A stretch of DNA of 64,000 bases from Forficula auricularia (lineage: Eukaryota; Arthropoda; Insecta; Dermaptera; Forficulidae): positions 6,589,529 to 6,653,528 of the forward strand of contig JALMQS010000102.1 in assembly GCA_024734495.1 (NCBI GenBank), read 5' to 3'. Both the position numbers and the translations under genes were made by a program. Numbering within the stretch: position 1 is the first letter of the stretch; each line of letters starts with the position of its first letter. Under the pieces are notes generated by a model. The model searched no databases. It saw only the letters and a list, made by a program, of their open reading frames with translations, and had not been told where the DNA came from. Positions 9,141 to 20,512 of this stretch are shown piece after piece.

Positions 9141-12100
9141 TTTCAAATACTTATTATAAAGGCATCGATTGTCAAATTTGTGGTATTGTAGCTACTTAAT
9201 TTCTTTTCCAACTTTTTATATAATATAATTTTAATTTTTAAGTATATATTATTATATTTTTTATGAAAAAAAAGTTTTCAGTCTTGTTTGAATTTAATCT
9301 CCATTTCTTTTCAAAAACAAAGTTAATGCTTTCCTTCTAAATTTATTTATTTATTTTTTAAGAATTAAATGGGATTGTAACTTTTGAATTGATAGAGTTT
9401 AAAATACCAAAAAACACAAAATAAATAAATAAATATACAAGCTAATAAAAGAAGTGGAAATAATTTAGTCTTTCCACCCTATAACCACTACAAGTACACT
9501 GACATGCATATAGTTACAAGATATACATATAAACGAATGTGTGTATTAAAATTGATTATGAAAATTAACAATCAATAAAAACAACCCCTCAATTCCAAAC
9601 ACAAGGAAATAACATTAGATTTTGTCTCCCTAATTCAAAGCTGCTTTTCATTTCATAATTAATTGGTAAAACTCAACCTTACTTTCACCTTTCATTAAAT
9701 TACTGTTGGCTCCCAAAGAACTATCGGCATTCAACCTTTTTAGAGCTCCGAACTAAAGTAAAACGAGACCCTTTTAATGTCCCTACAACGTTGGTGCGTC
9801 TTTAAATCTGCCATAGCATTGAAGCAAGTTAATTAGAAAAGATAGAGATTTGACATTTACACGGTATATATATTAATATTACCCTATAATCAAAAATTGT
9901 TTAATTATGAATCGAACTTATATTTTGGAGAGAGTCGAAAATAAAAACAATAAATTTTTTATTCTCATAAATATATGTGTATGAGTGAAGAGATAACATT
10001 GAGGAGAATAAATTTATATTTTTTATAATTTAATTATTTTTATAAGAGGACTTGAGAGGGTGCTTAAATTAAATCTCCTTTATTAAACAAAAAAAGTTTT
10101 AACTTGAATTTACTAATAAGTTTGTTTTTTCTTTTGTTTCAGGTAAGATGTTGTGTCATTAAACTATCTCATATACCTATTGTAAGTATCTGCAACATTT
10201 TGTTACATGTATATTGTATATTCAACAAAGGCTCAAGTAATGCCCTTTAAGCCATTTATTTACAAATATAATTAATTTATATTAATACCGATATAACAAA
10301 TGTCGATGCAAATACTTTTTACTCTTAGCACAAAATCGCCATAGTGTGACCTCATAGCCGTAGCAACGGGGGAGGATTAGGGTGTACCCCCCCCCGAAAT
10401 GTTTAAGTAAACATACATTTTACACGATATAAATAAAACGTTCAATCAAATTTAATAAAAATAATATCCTGGTAAAAAAAAGCAGTCTGGGCAGATGATG
10501 TCTCCTACTTCTAGGGGTATATTCATACACCCCTAACCCTTAGGTTGGTAGCAAACCCCCCGAAAAATAACCCCCCTCCTTGAAATTACCCTACGGCCTT
10601 GTGTGTGGCCTTACTCTTCTTATAAAAATATATTTTAAATCTAAAATATTACAATAACATAATAATAAAATAAACACATGAATAATTAACCTAAATAATT
10701 ATAAAATTATAAAGATTTAAATAAAATTTAATCCTAAAATAAATATTCCATGTTTAACTTTAATATTAAAAGATTAGTATTAATAATATTAGTAATTTTT
10801 ACAAAGAGAAAAAGGGGAATTAGATTAAAATATATATATATATATATATATTTCATTCAATAAAAGCATTGTTTGTTTTTGTTCTGTTTTATGTCATTTT
10901 GTCATATATTGTGGCGCATTTCCATCCAGGTGGGTGACATTTAAGATTATAGAGCTTTAGGGGAATCGTTAAGCCACAACTTGACAAAAACTATAAATAA
11001 ATAAAAAAAAAAAAAAAAAAAAAACATTCGAAATCCCCATGCGCATTTCAAACTGGAAACAAATAAGAGATCATCTCAGTGTGTGTATGTGTGCTGCTTT
11101 TACTACTTGTTTGACCTAATAAAAAAGCCTACATGTTTCAAGGGAATCAATTTCTATCTAAATTTAATATCCGAGAATGGACTTAAATCTTTTTGCTTTA
11201 TAGCTGAATTTTTACTTTCGCTTATTCTATCCAGCAATTGGAAGTATTTCAATGTTTATTTTCACTTTCTAAAGTATTGCTCTTTTTACTATTCTTTGTC
11301 ATAAAATTAAAAACAGATTACTTTCTAAGATGAAATTAAATTGGTATTTTGCGGAAAGTATTTTTATTTATTTATAATAAATGATTTATCAATAATGATT
11401 CTAATTCTATATTATATAATACTAGTATATATATTCTATATATGTCAGTGCAGGATGTAGGGTTCTTGGGCCTCGGGCGGTATATATATTTTCCTCTTCC
11501 CCCATAAAGAAAAATTTTTAAACACTTTTTTACTAATTTTTATTTTTTTATTTTAACATTTACAGACAATTTATTATTTTTTGTTAGGTTAGTATTGAAA
11601 CATTAAATATATTGCAAAATTTTTGTCAAAGGAAGGGCAAGTTGGGGAAAAAATAATAAGAAATTTGGTATTGGTAAATAAATTAAACACATGTTCTAAC
11701 AGTTAAATCTACAAATAGAAACAATAATAATATTAAAAAAATAAACTTTACTATAGAAAAAATAAGAAAATAGATAAATAATATATACAATTATCAACAT
11801 ACCTTCTCTATTACATTTTAAAAATTTAGAGAAAAAAATATTATTAGATATGCAATTCTTTTTTCTAAGTAATAAGTTTAAGAAAACGTATTTTAATAAA
11901 AACGAGATGAAATATGTTTTTTCTTTATTCATATTTTTTTTATCTCCGGCTGACCGGGGCCTTGTTTTCGGGCCCGGGCGAGCGCCCATTGTTGCCGTAC
12001 TATAATCTGATAATACTAATACTGATATAGTATGAACTAGTATCATCTCTTGAAAAAGCCTTTAGATTAACAAGAGTATATATTATTAATTCATTGTCGA

Positions 12101-12184
12101 AATTGGAAGAAAAAATAAATCTTTTTCAATACACGGTACGCTTTTCTTTTTAATGATTCAAGAAAATATGTTCTACTAAAATAG
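9141..12184. other. AT-rich non-coding region with simple repeats
   Basis: Contains a TA microsatellite (about 10830-10851), a poly-A run (about 11006-11025), a poly-C run (10388-10395) and the splice-like site at 10111-10148. An ORF at 11083-11304 is a hydrophobic, low-complexity frame without family resemblance. No gene supported. Confidence 0.45.
10111..10148 (+). promoter_or_regulatory. Candidate recursive splice site
   Basis: A branch-point-like TACTAAT (10111-10117) is followed by a long pyrimidine tract (10121-10139), the acceptor CAG (10140-10142) and, with zero intervening bases, the donor GTAAGA (10143-10148). Juxtaposed strong 3' and 5' splice sites are the hallmark of recursive splice (ratchet) points in long insect introns. 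Sequence match is excellent; use in vivo is inference. Confidence 0.5.
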
Positions 12185-12480
12185 ATGCTACCCCTGTAGT
12201 CTGGGTGGAGTAGACCCTTGAATCGGAAAAAGAAGAAGAAGTGGTTTAAGCCAGAACTAAATGTACTTGCAGATGCATATCTTGAAAGACTGAAGGTTAT
12301 ATGTTATTGAAAAGAGGGATGCGGGAACACAGTTAGTTCTAGTTGCTAGAAGTCATAGTGATAAAAAAGTTGGAAAAAGCGTTTATTCGATATGTATATG
12401 ATTTAATCACAAAAGGTATTCGTGTTTTTCGAGAAAATAAGATTTTAGGTGGGCTCTTTGAAAATTTCAGTGATTTGGAT
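12185..12480 (-). pseudogene. Diverged LINE 3' end (same family as 34.8 and 42.1 kb)
   Basis: The plus strand here parallels the reverse complement of the LINE 3' regions at 34.8, 42.1 and 50.2 kb: GTCATAGTGATAAAAAAGTT versus GTCATAGGGATAAAAGAGTT, and GAAAAAGAAGAAGAAGT versus GAAAAGAAGAAGAAAGA. The order of segments is preserved over about 300 bp, but no frame stays open. It is an old copy, truncated at its 5' end. Confidence 0.6.
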
Positions 12481-13887
12481 AAATGATAGAAAAACTAAAA
12501 CTCAGCACAAGCAATTTATTGATAAAAACAAAAAATTTCAGTTTATTAGATAACTACTCATAACAACAGCTAGATTTTTTTTTCTTAATTTCGACCTTTA
12601 TGAAACGAATGTTTTAAAGCTAATCAATTATTTGTTTTGAAAATACAAATATATTAGCACCAGAACAAGCTTTCTACGACACGCCTTTTTTGTTTTGTTT
12701 TTTGTGGGGGAGGAAATTTTTTAAGTATAGAGGGGACACTTCCATCTTGACAGCAGTTGAAAATGAATTTCCTTCTTGTTTCAGACTAAAGTTTAATAAG
12801 TTAAAATATTGAAAATATTCGAGTTAATTTTTAACTTTGGCCGCTCTTAATAATATTAACTTTTCTCTCTAATTTCAACTTATTAACATACAACCGTTAA
12901 AGAGCTTAGATACCATTTAACCATTCGATTTTTTCCTGAATTTCTACATTTTTCCAAACCCAGGAAGTTCTGAAGCCAGAAAACTCAATAGATATATAAA
13001 TAATTATTTTTAATTGAAAGACAGATTTTGACAAAAAAATGAACTTTCTATATTTTTGAAGAATCGCGTTCACAAACAAATTGTGAATATTTTAGGATTA
13101 TCCCTTGATTATTTATATGAAAACAGTTTCCCATATAAATCAAGACATTTATTTATTCACATCAAATAAATTTAACAATCCCTCCTAATCCAGTTATTCT
13201 ACTTCTACCCTTAGGGAATTGATTGACGTATCCAAAATGATGTTGGCTTATAGGTACTTAAAAACGTCTAGAACCGGTCCGTCGGGATGCTAAAGCATCA
13301 AACATTTCGTTAGAAAACAGCCCAGGTCTGCAATGAAAAAGTTGTTTGAATAATTTTATTTGATTCTTAAAGATCTTCGGCTGGATTTGGAGCACATAAT
13401 TATATAAATTAGATAAATATTAATATGCTTTACATTTGTGCCAAGTTTCAAGTTTATAGCTCAAACTGTTCAGTGACATAAAATCTCTAAAATCAATGGT
13501 TTTCGAGTGATAAGAATTTAACTATTTTTCAATACTTGTATAAGAATTGAAGCTCAATGAATTATCCAAATAATTTTTCGAATAATAAAATAATGTATTT
13601 GACTTGATGACTCGGATTTCGATAAAAATGTTCACATTCATACTGAACATTCCCCTTTATATTAAACCGACTATCATTTCATAAAAAGTTGTTTAGTTTT
13701 ACCAGAAAAAATGTCTTAAATATTAAAATTAAAATCCTTTAGAGCTATTAAAATATTTATCTGAGCTAATTATATATAATGTCCATTATTTTAGGATATT
13801 AAATTATGAAAATGATACTTCCTGCGAGTTTTTTATAGGTTGAATATCTAGAGCGATTATGGATAGCGAGCGGATAAATGTAAAAAT
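12481..13887. other. Non-coding stretch
   Basis: AT-rich, no open frame above background, no repeat recognised. Confidence 0.4.
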
Positions 13888-14607
13888 TTCAGGACCATTA
13901 GCCTAACCTCACATGCCTCCAAAATCCTAACCAAAATAATCCAAAGAAGAATAGAAGAAAGAGTTGAAGAAAATCTGGGGGAAGACCAGTTCGGCTTTAG
14001 AAGAAACAGAGGCACCCGAGAAGCAATTCTCTCTCTTAGACTAATAATAGAAAGGGCTTTTATCAGGGAAGAATCTGTCTACATCGGATTCATAGGCCTA
14101 GAAAAAGCATTCGATAACGTCAATTGGGAAATTATGTTTAAAATATTGAAACAGGCGGGAATAAAATTCAGGGAGAGAAAAATAATCTACAATCTATATC
14201 AAAACCAGACGGCAATTATAAATATTGGAGATGAGCAAAGAGAAGCCAAAATAAAAAAAGGGGTAAGACAAGGATGTGTGCTGTCACCCATGATTTTCAA
14301 CTTATACATAGAAGAAGCGATTAAAGAATTCAAAGACAAAATTGATACAGGTATCGAAATCCAAGGTCAAAAGATCGCTATGTTAAGATTAACCAAATCC
14401 TAATAGAAGAAATGAAAATGAAAATAAACAAGAATAAAACCAAGGTCCTAGTATGTACAAAAAAAGAACAAACGAGACAGGAATGCATCAAAATTAACCA
14501 AGAAAACCTAGAAGGAGTTAAGGAATTCCGCTACCTAGGAAGTAAAATAACATGGGATGGGAGGAGCGAAAACGAAATTAAATCAAGAATTGCCCAAGCA
14601 AAAATGG
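13888..14607 (+). pseudogene. LINE reverse transcriptase fragment lacking the FADD box
   Basis: The frame is open from 13888 ('FRTISLTSHASKILTKI' region) through 'DQFGFRRNRGTREAI', a degraded motif A ('GLEKAFDNVNWE'; relatives have D at the first position) and 'KGVRQGCVLSPMIFN'. It hits a stop at 14401-14403 just where the catalytic FADD box should be. The downstream piece 14412-14607 resumes with 'MKINKNKTKVLV' and 'KEFRYLGSKITWDGRSENEI', the thumb-like region. An internal deletion removed the active site, so the copy is dead. Different family from the LINEs at 7.8 and 42 kb; RTE-like. Confidence 0.85.
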
Positions 14608-15572
14608 GGTACTGTACCTTTTTAATATTAGAAAATAGCGTTTTGATTAAGAATTTTGAAGTTGAAAAGACATTTTATGAAAAGATTCAATTTCTTCTCT
14701 CCGGGAGCGAATCGAATAGAAATGGTCAAATATTTTATTTTTTTTCTAATTAGATATTTATTCAAATCTATTTAAATTTCACATCTGTATGTTATTTTCA
14801 TTTATCTTTTATATTGAATAATTATTATTAGGAACTTTGCATTTTAAAGGGTTGTTTATTTGAAGTCCAATTTGAAAAAACGCTAATAACTCCGTTGAAA
14901 TTTTACTTAAAAATATTAAATTAATAGATATTATAAAAAAATAATTATTATTAATTTAATTCAATTTTGAATAGAAATCGATTAAGTACTTTTTGAGAAA
15001 ATGGTCAAAAACCATCTGAACAGTCTAAAAAACGATTTTTTTTGAAAGCACGAGATGCCTTTGAAAAATGTTAAAAAAGTCATATGAAACGAAAACATTG
15101 ACTTCTGATATGGAAGTGAATTTTAAAAATGTTTCTAAAACGGCCTTTCAAAGTCGGTTTTCGGGGTTTTTGACGATTTTCTCAAAAAGTACCTAATCGA
15201 TTTCGTTCAAAATTGAATTAAATTTTTAATAATTTATTGTTTTATAATATCTGTTAATTTAATATTTTTAAAAAAAATTTCAACGGAGTTATTAGAGTTT
15301 TTCAAATTGAACTTCAAATAAACTACCATTTAAAATGCAAATTTCCTAATAATAATTATTTGATATAAAAGATAAATGAAAATAACACCCCGAAATGAAA
15401 TTTAAATAGATTTGAATAAATATCTAATGAGAAATAAATAAAACTTTTGTCCATTTCTAGTTAATTTGGTCCCGGAGAGAAGAAATTGAATCTTTTCATA
15501 CAATTTTTTTTAAACTCCAAAATTCTTAATCAAAATGCTATTTTCTTGTATTAAAAAGTTACTATGAACCTC
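14605..15572. repeat. Giant imperfect palindrome, arms about 460 bp
   Basis: 14605-15060 and about 15110-15572 are reverse complements with scattered mismatches (for example AAAAGATTCAATTTCTTCTC left; its complement near 15480-15500). The centre, about 15060-15110, is unpaired. The left arm abuts the LINE fragment precisely where its homology stops, so this looks like a foldback transposon inserted in, or joined to, the LINE. The tail of the ORF at 14412-14753 is a read-through into the left arm. Confidence 0.75.
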
Positions 15573-15645
15573 AAGAAAGATTAATTCGATAAAATATGAT
15601 CGATTTGTTTTTCATTTATAATGTTTTTGGTCTTCGCCCCATCAG

Positions 15646-15721
15646 AGTATCACAAGGAGAGTATTTCAAGGAGGAAATTCTCAATTTAATCAACGAGAAA
15701 ATTGGATTTTTAAATAACAAT
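15646..15721 (+). CDS. Candidate internal exon (unknown gene)
   Basis: A 76-nt segment preceded by a pyrimidine-rich tract and CAG (TGTTTTTGGTCTTCGCCCCATCAG region, AG at 15644-15645) and followed by a strong donor GTAAGT (15722-15727). One of its three frames is fully open for 25 codons, with a coding-like mix of residues (E, K, N, I, Y, F) and a phase-0 3' end. I do not recognise a domain. It may be a host exon on the plus strand or a chance combination; splice signals are the main support. Confidence 0.3.
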
Positions 15722-15727
15722 GTAAGT

Positions 15728-16571
15728 ATTTTTTATTATTGGGTAACAATAAACAATATTGATTGTTGAAATTTACTTTCAATCTCTGTATATAAACTAG
15801 AATTTTTAATGAATTTTAACACTTGTTATTGAAGTCCATTCACTCTACAATATTGGAATATTTTTTAACGCGAAACTATTGATGTTAGACATTTCACTCA
15901 TATTAACTTTTGTATTTTAAATTAAATATTTTTATTATAAGTTATTATATAAATTTGTGTACTTCAAAGGGTTAGGTATGGTGAAATTTATGTGAAAAGT
16001 TGGATAAATATTGGTCTAACGTCCTAGATATTCTACATATAAAAAATTCTAGTGAAGAAACACGTTGAATTTACTAAAAGAAAATTCATAATTTATAATT
16101 GATGGCTATTTAAATATCTAGAGAGGATAATCAATAAAAAGTAAATATTATTTTCTGAGAAAAGTAAACATTATTTTAGAAAAATAAAAGCTGTTTTAGA
16201 TATAAGGGTGCCTCTTAGATTGAATGTGAAATTTTTTATTGACATCCGTATCATCAACCAAATTCCATATTTTTTGATTAAAAAAAAACACGCCGATACA
16301 TTGTGCTTGAATTTTTAAATTGAAAAATATTTACATTTACATAACTCGTATTTCTTGAAAATAGATCTCAATTCTGTATACACCCTTTAAGAGACTTAAT
16401 TAAGCACCCTATAATGATATTTGATTAATTGGTTGTTATTTAGTGTGCCTTCTAGCTAGCACTGTTTTCAATAATTTCCTTTATTCTTTTTCTTTCAATT
16501 TATAATTTTCTTCGAATTCGATAAAGATAAAAATTTCGCGTCGTCGGCTGATTTATTTAATTTCTTTTTAG
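15728..16571. other. Non-coding stretch
   Basis: AT-rich, no repeat or gene recognised; would be intron if the flanking candidate exons are real. Confidence 0.35.
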
Positions 16572-16644
16572 TTCTAAGTGAGACATCCTGAGTGCAACTT
16601 CGATTCTCTTGTTAAATAGCGAAGATCCTTTTCAGGACAATGAA
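16572..16644 (+). other. Candidate exon or 9-nt microexon
   Basis: AATTTCTTTTTAG (AG 16570-16571) and GTAAGTAA (16645 on) flank 73 nt that carry stops in all frames. An internal acceptor CCTTTTCAG (16635) would instead define a 9-nt microexon GACAATGAA (16636-16644), in phase with the candidate exon at 15646-15721. Purely signal-based; low confidence. Confidence 0.2.
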
Positions 16645-16789
16645 GTAAGTAATTGCTTCTAAGCCACTATTAAGAGTTACTTAATACTCACTCTATTTAT
16701 CCACATAATATTCTAATTACTAATTAATAAAGTTGTTGTAGGGAAATAAGGACAGTAGCTTATGCAAATAATTTTTATTTTTATCCAAA

Positions 16790-16817
16790 GTTTCGTCAAC
16801 TTTGGTGACTTCATCAG
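16790..16817 (-). ncRNA. Hammerhead-like core (left arm)
   Basis: Minus strand CTGATGA (16817-16811), helix II GTCA...TGAC, GAAAC (16794-16790). As at 4.6 kb there is one extra base before helix II. I see no NUH cleavage triplet with a matching helix I next to it, so catalytic activity is doubtful. Confidence 0.45.
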
Positions 16818-16920
16818 GGCTCAAATAAATTAACTTCTTTGCATATTTGTCATTTTATCAATATTCATTCTTAGCATTGATAAAATGACAAATATGCAAA
16901 GAAGTTAATTTATTTGAGCC

Positions 16921-16948
16921 CTGAGGAAGTAAACAAAGTTGACGAAAC
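16921..16948 (+). ncRNA. Hammerhead-like core (right arm)
   Basis: CTGAGGA (16921-16927), weakened helix II (GT...GAC), GAAAC (16944-16948). Position 7 of CTGANGA tolerates any base in hammerheads. No clear cleavage triplet or helix I. Confidence 0.4.
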
Positions 16949-17012
16949 GATGGCAAAAAATAAAAATTATTTGCATAAGCTATTGTCCTTATTTCCCTAC
17001 AACAACTTTATT

Positions 17013-18062
17013 ATATTAATTTAATCGACGGACATAAATAATCAAAAAATTATAATTACTTAAGAATTAAAAACAAAATAATATTTTCAAAAGAATATCA
17101 CCAATTAAGCCGCGTCGCGACCCTAAAAATGAGTTGTTTAAAAAAATCAAGAGTGGTGGTAAACTACTAAATTCAAACTGCTATGAATAATTTTTATCAG
17201 AAGGGTCAAGTACATCCCTTTTGACATACTAACAGAATAATATAAATATTTACTACTATATCTGAATTTGTTTTTCAAATATAAATAAAATTGAATTCAT
17301 TATTTTTCGAATCCTATACTGTTTGTTAGTTAAACATAAGATAAATGTAAATCTTTCAATACTTCAGTCCCAAATAAATAATACAACAAACTTAGATGTA
17401 CAATTGTACATATTTACATCCAGACCTCTGCCTAACACCGATTGAGAATCGCTGGTTTAGGTTATATAATTTCTAGAAAAGAAGAAAATAAAAATATGTA
17501 TTTTTTTTGAAACTTACTCTTTTATATCATAATTATGAACTTTTTTTTAATAAAATAAAAGAAGAAAAAAATGACTTCCTGACTTCTCTATTTGTAAATA
17601 AAGATTCAACTTCTAGTCACTCACTGCGTTTAGCAACATACATGATAAAGAATATGAATATTTAAATATCTTTAAAGAGAAACAGAAAATAAAGGAAAAT
17701 ATACGCTAGAATGAGATTAAAAGAAATGATCATTAAAAAGATTGCTGCTGTCGCTTCAGAAATATGTATATGATGTATAAATACATATATATATATATAA
17801 ATTTTAAAGAGAAAGAAGAATGTTAAAATATATATCTATCTTTCTTTGAATCTTGGATGAATATTTCGTTGAATTATACAAAAAATAAAAATAAAAATAT
17901 TTTCATAATCTGAAGCCTGAATAAAGAGAAACATCAAGCTGCTGTTTCAATCTTTTGTCTAATTTGGAGTATCTAAAAACCGTGAGTTATTATTAAACAA
18001 GTATTTATGAAATTAATAGAAGGGTATAAAAATAATTGTAATGAATATACGAGAAAAAAAAA
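17013..18062. other. Non-coding stretch
   Basis: AT-rich, no gene or recognisable repeat. A TA-rich microsatellite lies at about 17785-17800. Confidence 0.4.
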
Positions 18063-18630
18063 TTAACACCTTCTGATGTGGCCATCCACTTGACTTTACC
18101 ATACAGTTCTGGTTGAGTTTGGTAAAAGGGCCTAGATTTTAATTTTTTGACCCCCCCCTAATTTTGGCGCCAGAAAAACGAATATTTTCGTCATTTTAGG
18201 TTCATTTTTTAGTATATTTCATTTTTCTTGTTTTTTTTAGTTTGAAAATATTATAATTTTAACCCCACCCCTCCCCCTTAATTTTGGGTCGATATTCACC
18301 AAAATCTAATCAGCTCTTAATCTCAGTGCACGAAAACTACATGTGAAATTTGGTTTGGATATTCACACTAGTTTTTGAGCTAGCTCGTCACAAAATTTGA
18401 TTAACAGACTAACAGACCAACCGACATTTTGACAAAACAGTTATTATCTCGAAAAATATCATTTTTTCGATGTTCACTTATTCGTGCTTTTTTGTAGACC
18501 GAAATGCTATGGTTTCGACCAATTTTTTTTTATCAAAATAGTCTCAGCCGTTTTTGAGATATTTCAAAAAAAAGAAGCGAAAAACCACTTTTTTAATGCA
18601 CGATTACAATGCTTGACCATAATACCATGT
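18063..18630 (+). repeat. Dispersed non-coding repeat, copy 1
   Basis: Begins around CTTCTGATGTGGCCATCCAC and ends after a CTTGACCATAATACCATGTG-like segment. It carries C-runs (CCCCCCCTAATTTT) and an ACAGACTAACAGACCAACCG stretch. Sister copies lie at 19.4, 19.95 and 47.1 kb, all on the plus strand, with a tail-only copy near 5.6 kb. No ORF; probably a non-autonomous element or old satellite-like unit. Confidence 0.7.
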
Positions 18631-18892
18631 GTGAAAAAGTAAAAAAATGAAAAATTTTAATTCATTTTTATTTATAGTATTTAAAAAATATTTCATAGTA
18701 AGTACATACTAACATGATTTAAGCTCAGAATTATTTTAAAAATAAAAAAATGTATGAGCCTCATCCACATAAGCTCATGGGAAAATTGAAGCTTCTCTAG
18801 CCTTAGACTGCCAAAAAGTGTATTCCCGTTAAAAAATCACACTCCAGAGACATACGATATATATTTTAAGCAACACAATTTTAATATCTGCT

Positions 18893-18911
18893 TGGTCCAG
18901 TGGTTAAAATG
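18893..18911 (+). repeat. tRNA-derived SINE scrap (A box only)
   Basis: TGGTCCAGTGGTTAAAATG matches a tRNA A box and D loop and resembles the SINE head at 28215. No B box follows within 80 nt, so only a fragment remains. Confidence 0.3.
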
Positions 18912-19367
18912 TAACTATAATAATAAATGAACAATTTATATTTAAGTTTATTAATAATTATTAGGACAGCTCTAGTGTACCGAGTCTTGAAAAAGTTTTC
19001 ACTTTTTTATTATTTAATGTGCTGGTGAGCGATTCTTTCATTAGATTCTGATCGATGAACATAATTAAAAAGAGCGCCGATATAATCATTTATCTTTCTT
19101 TAGAGGTAATATGTATTGCAAGGATGTCAATACAAGTTCAAACCTGTTTCAGACTATTAGAGATTAATTTCTTAATTTCCATTATTCTAGGAATGGCCTT
19201 TTGAACTCGGACTAAACAATATTCATTAATCATTATATGTAGAAAGACAATATTCGATTTCACTTACGCCCTTTTCAGACATTATACTATTCTTATAAAT
19301 TTCGTTATTAGCTTGATGAGTAAACAGAATATTGAATTGACTGAAAAAAATAATCACCTATTAAATA

Positions 19368-19945
19368 AACTGATGTGGCCATCCACATGACTTTACCATA
19401 CACTTGGCCCCTCTCATCTATTTAATAAAATGATTTTTAAATATTTACGAAAGATTCCCCCCGCCCTTCTTAATTTTGAGCCCATTATTTATTAATGGGG
19501 GTGATCAAATTTTACAGAAACTGGAGGTGAATATAAAAAGTTTGCTCGCAAATGTTTTAGTCGGAATGCGGTGTAACTTGACCGGGTATTTTCAATTTCA
19601 CTAAGTATGTAACATAGAGAATATTAAAATTCTATCTCTAGAAAACTTTATCACACTACGAGAATACAAACAGAAAGACTGACAGAAGAACCAGTCGAAA
19701 CTAAAAAGTTTCTAGAAAGTGGGGAAGCCCAAAAAAGCTCTAATCTATATTTATGGGATTAAATTTTGTCTCTGAATTAAATTAGAAACTTCGGTTTGTT
19801 TTTTCATTCTCACCAATTCGTACCAAAATACTATACTTTCCTCCCTCTTGGGCAGTCTGGCGTGCATACTCCCCTACTTCACTTCTGGTTGCATAGCCTA
19901 CAGGCGTTTCCATGGACGAGAAAGGGATGCAAAATATAAGTCAAT
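19368..19945 (+). repeat. Dispersed non-coding repeat, copy 2 (partial)
   Basis: Starts CTGATGTGGCCATCCACATG and continues with C-rich runs (TTCCCCCCGCCCTTCTTAAT). It then departs from copy 1 and returns to a CAGAAAGACTGACAGAAGAA segment near 19670. The right end is not sharply defined. Confidence 0.55.
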
Positions 19946-19947
19946 AA

Positions 19948-20490
19948 ACTGATGTGGCCATCCACATTACCATACACCTGACCCATACATCTTAATATTT
20001 AATAAAATAATTTATAATTATTTACGAAAGAACCCCTCCCCCTCTTAATTTAGGACCCAAAAGCAATTAATAATATCTACTTTTAATTATGAGACTATTC
20101 TATTAGAAATATCAGCTTTCTTTGATTTTTGTTTGAAAATATTTTGCCCTCCCCCTTCCCCTCTTTTGGTCACTATCAATTTCACATAGTGAGTCATTTT
20201 CATAAGGTCGTAAAGAGTGCATATGCAAAATTTCGTACAAATCAATCAAAGTGTCTAAGACATATTGATATTTCTTTGAACCCCCCCCCCCTCCCTAACT
20301 TTTGCTTCAATTTCAATCTAAAATCTAATCAGATTTTAATCTAAATATAAAGAATCTAAATCTGAAATTTCGTTTTGATATTCACACTAGTTTTAGAGCT
20401 AGACCGTACACAAAATTTGGTAATGTATTATACTAACAGTACATTTTGACAAAATCATTGCTTCTCGTAAAATATAATTATTATTACATT
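19948..20490 (+). repeat. Dispersed non-coding repeat, copy 3
   Basis: Starts CTGATGTGGCCATCCACATT and includes poly-C at 20281-20290 and the TTCACACTAGTTTTAGAGCT segment shared with copy 1 (18324 onwards). The ORF at 20129-20344 is a chance frame through this C-rich repeat. Confidence 0.6.
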
Positions 20491-20512
20491 TCAGTCAATA
20501 ATTTGTATTAAT

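Larger units (their letters stand above)
16726..17012. mobile_element. Foldback element with hammerhead-like cores in both arms
   Basis: Arms of about 140 bp: AATAAAGTTGTTGTAGGGAA at the left end is matched by its complement ending at 17012, and the inner parts pair almost to the centre (about 16868). Each arm contains CTGANGA-hairpin-GAAAC (16790-16817 minus; 16921-16948 plus). There is no protein-coding content. Confidence 0.75.

Noticed and set aside
10826..11025. Satellite array
   Set aside because: Only a TA microsatellite and a poly-A run, not higher-order tandem repeats.
11696..12046. 116-codon minus-strand ORF
   Set aside because: AT-rich, Ile/Phe/Tyr-dominated translation typical of chance frames.
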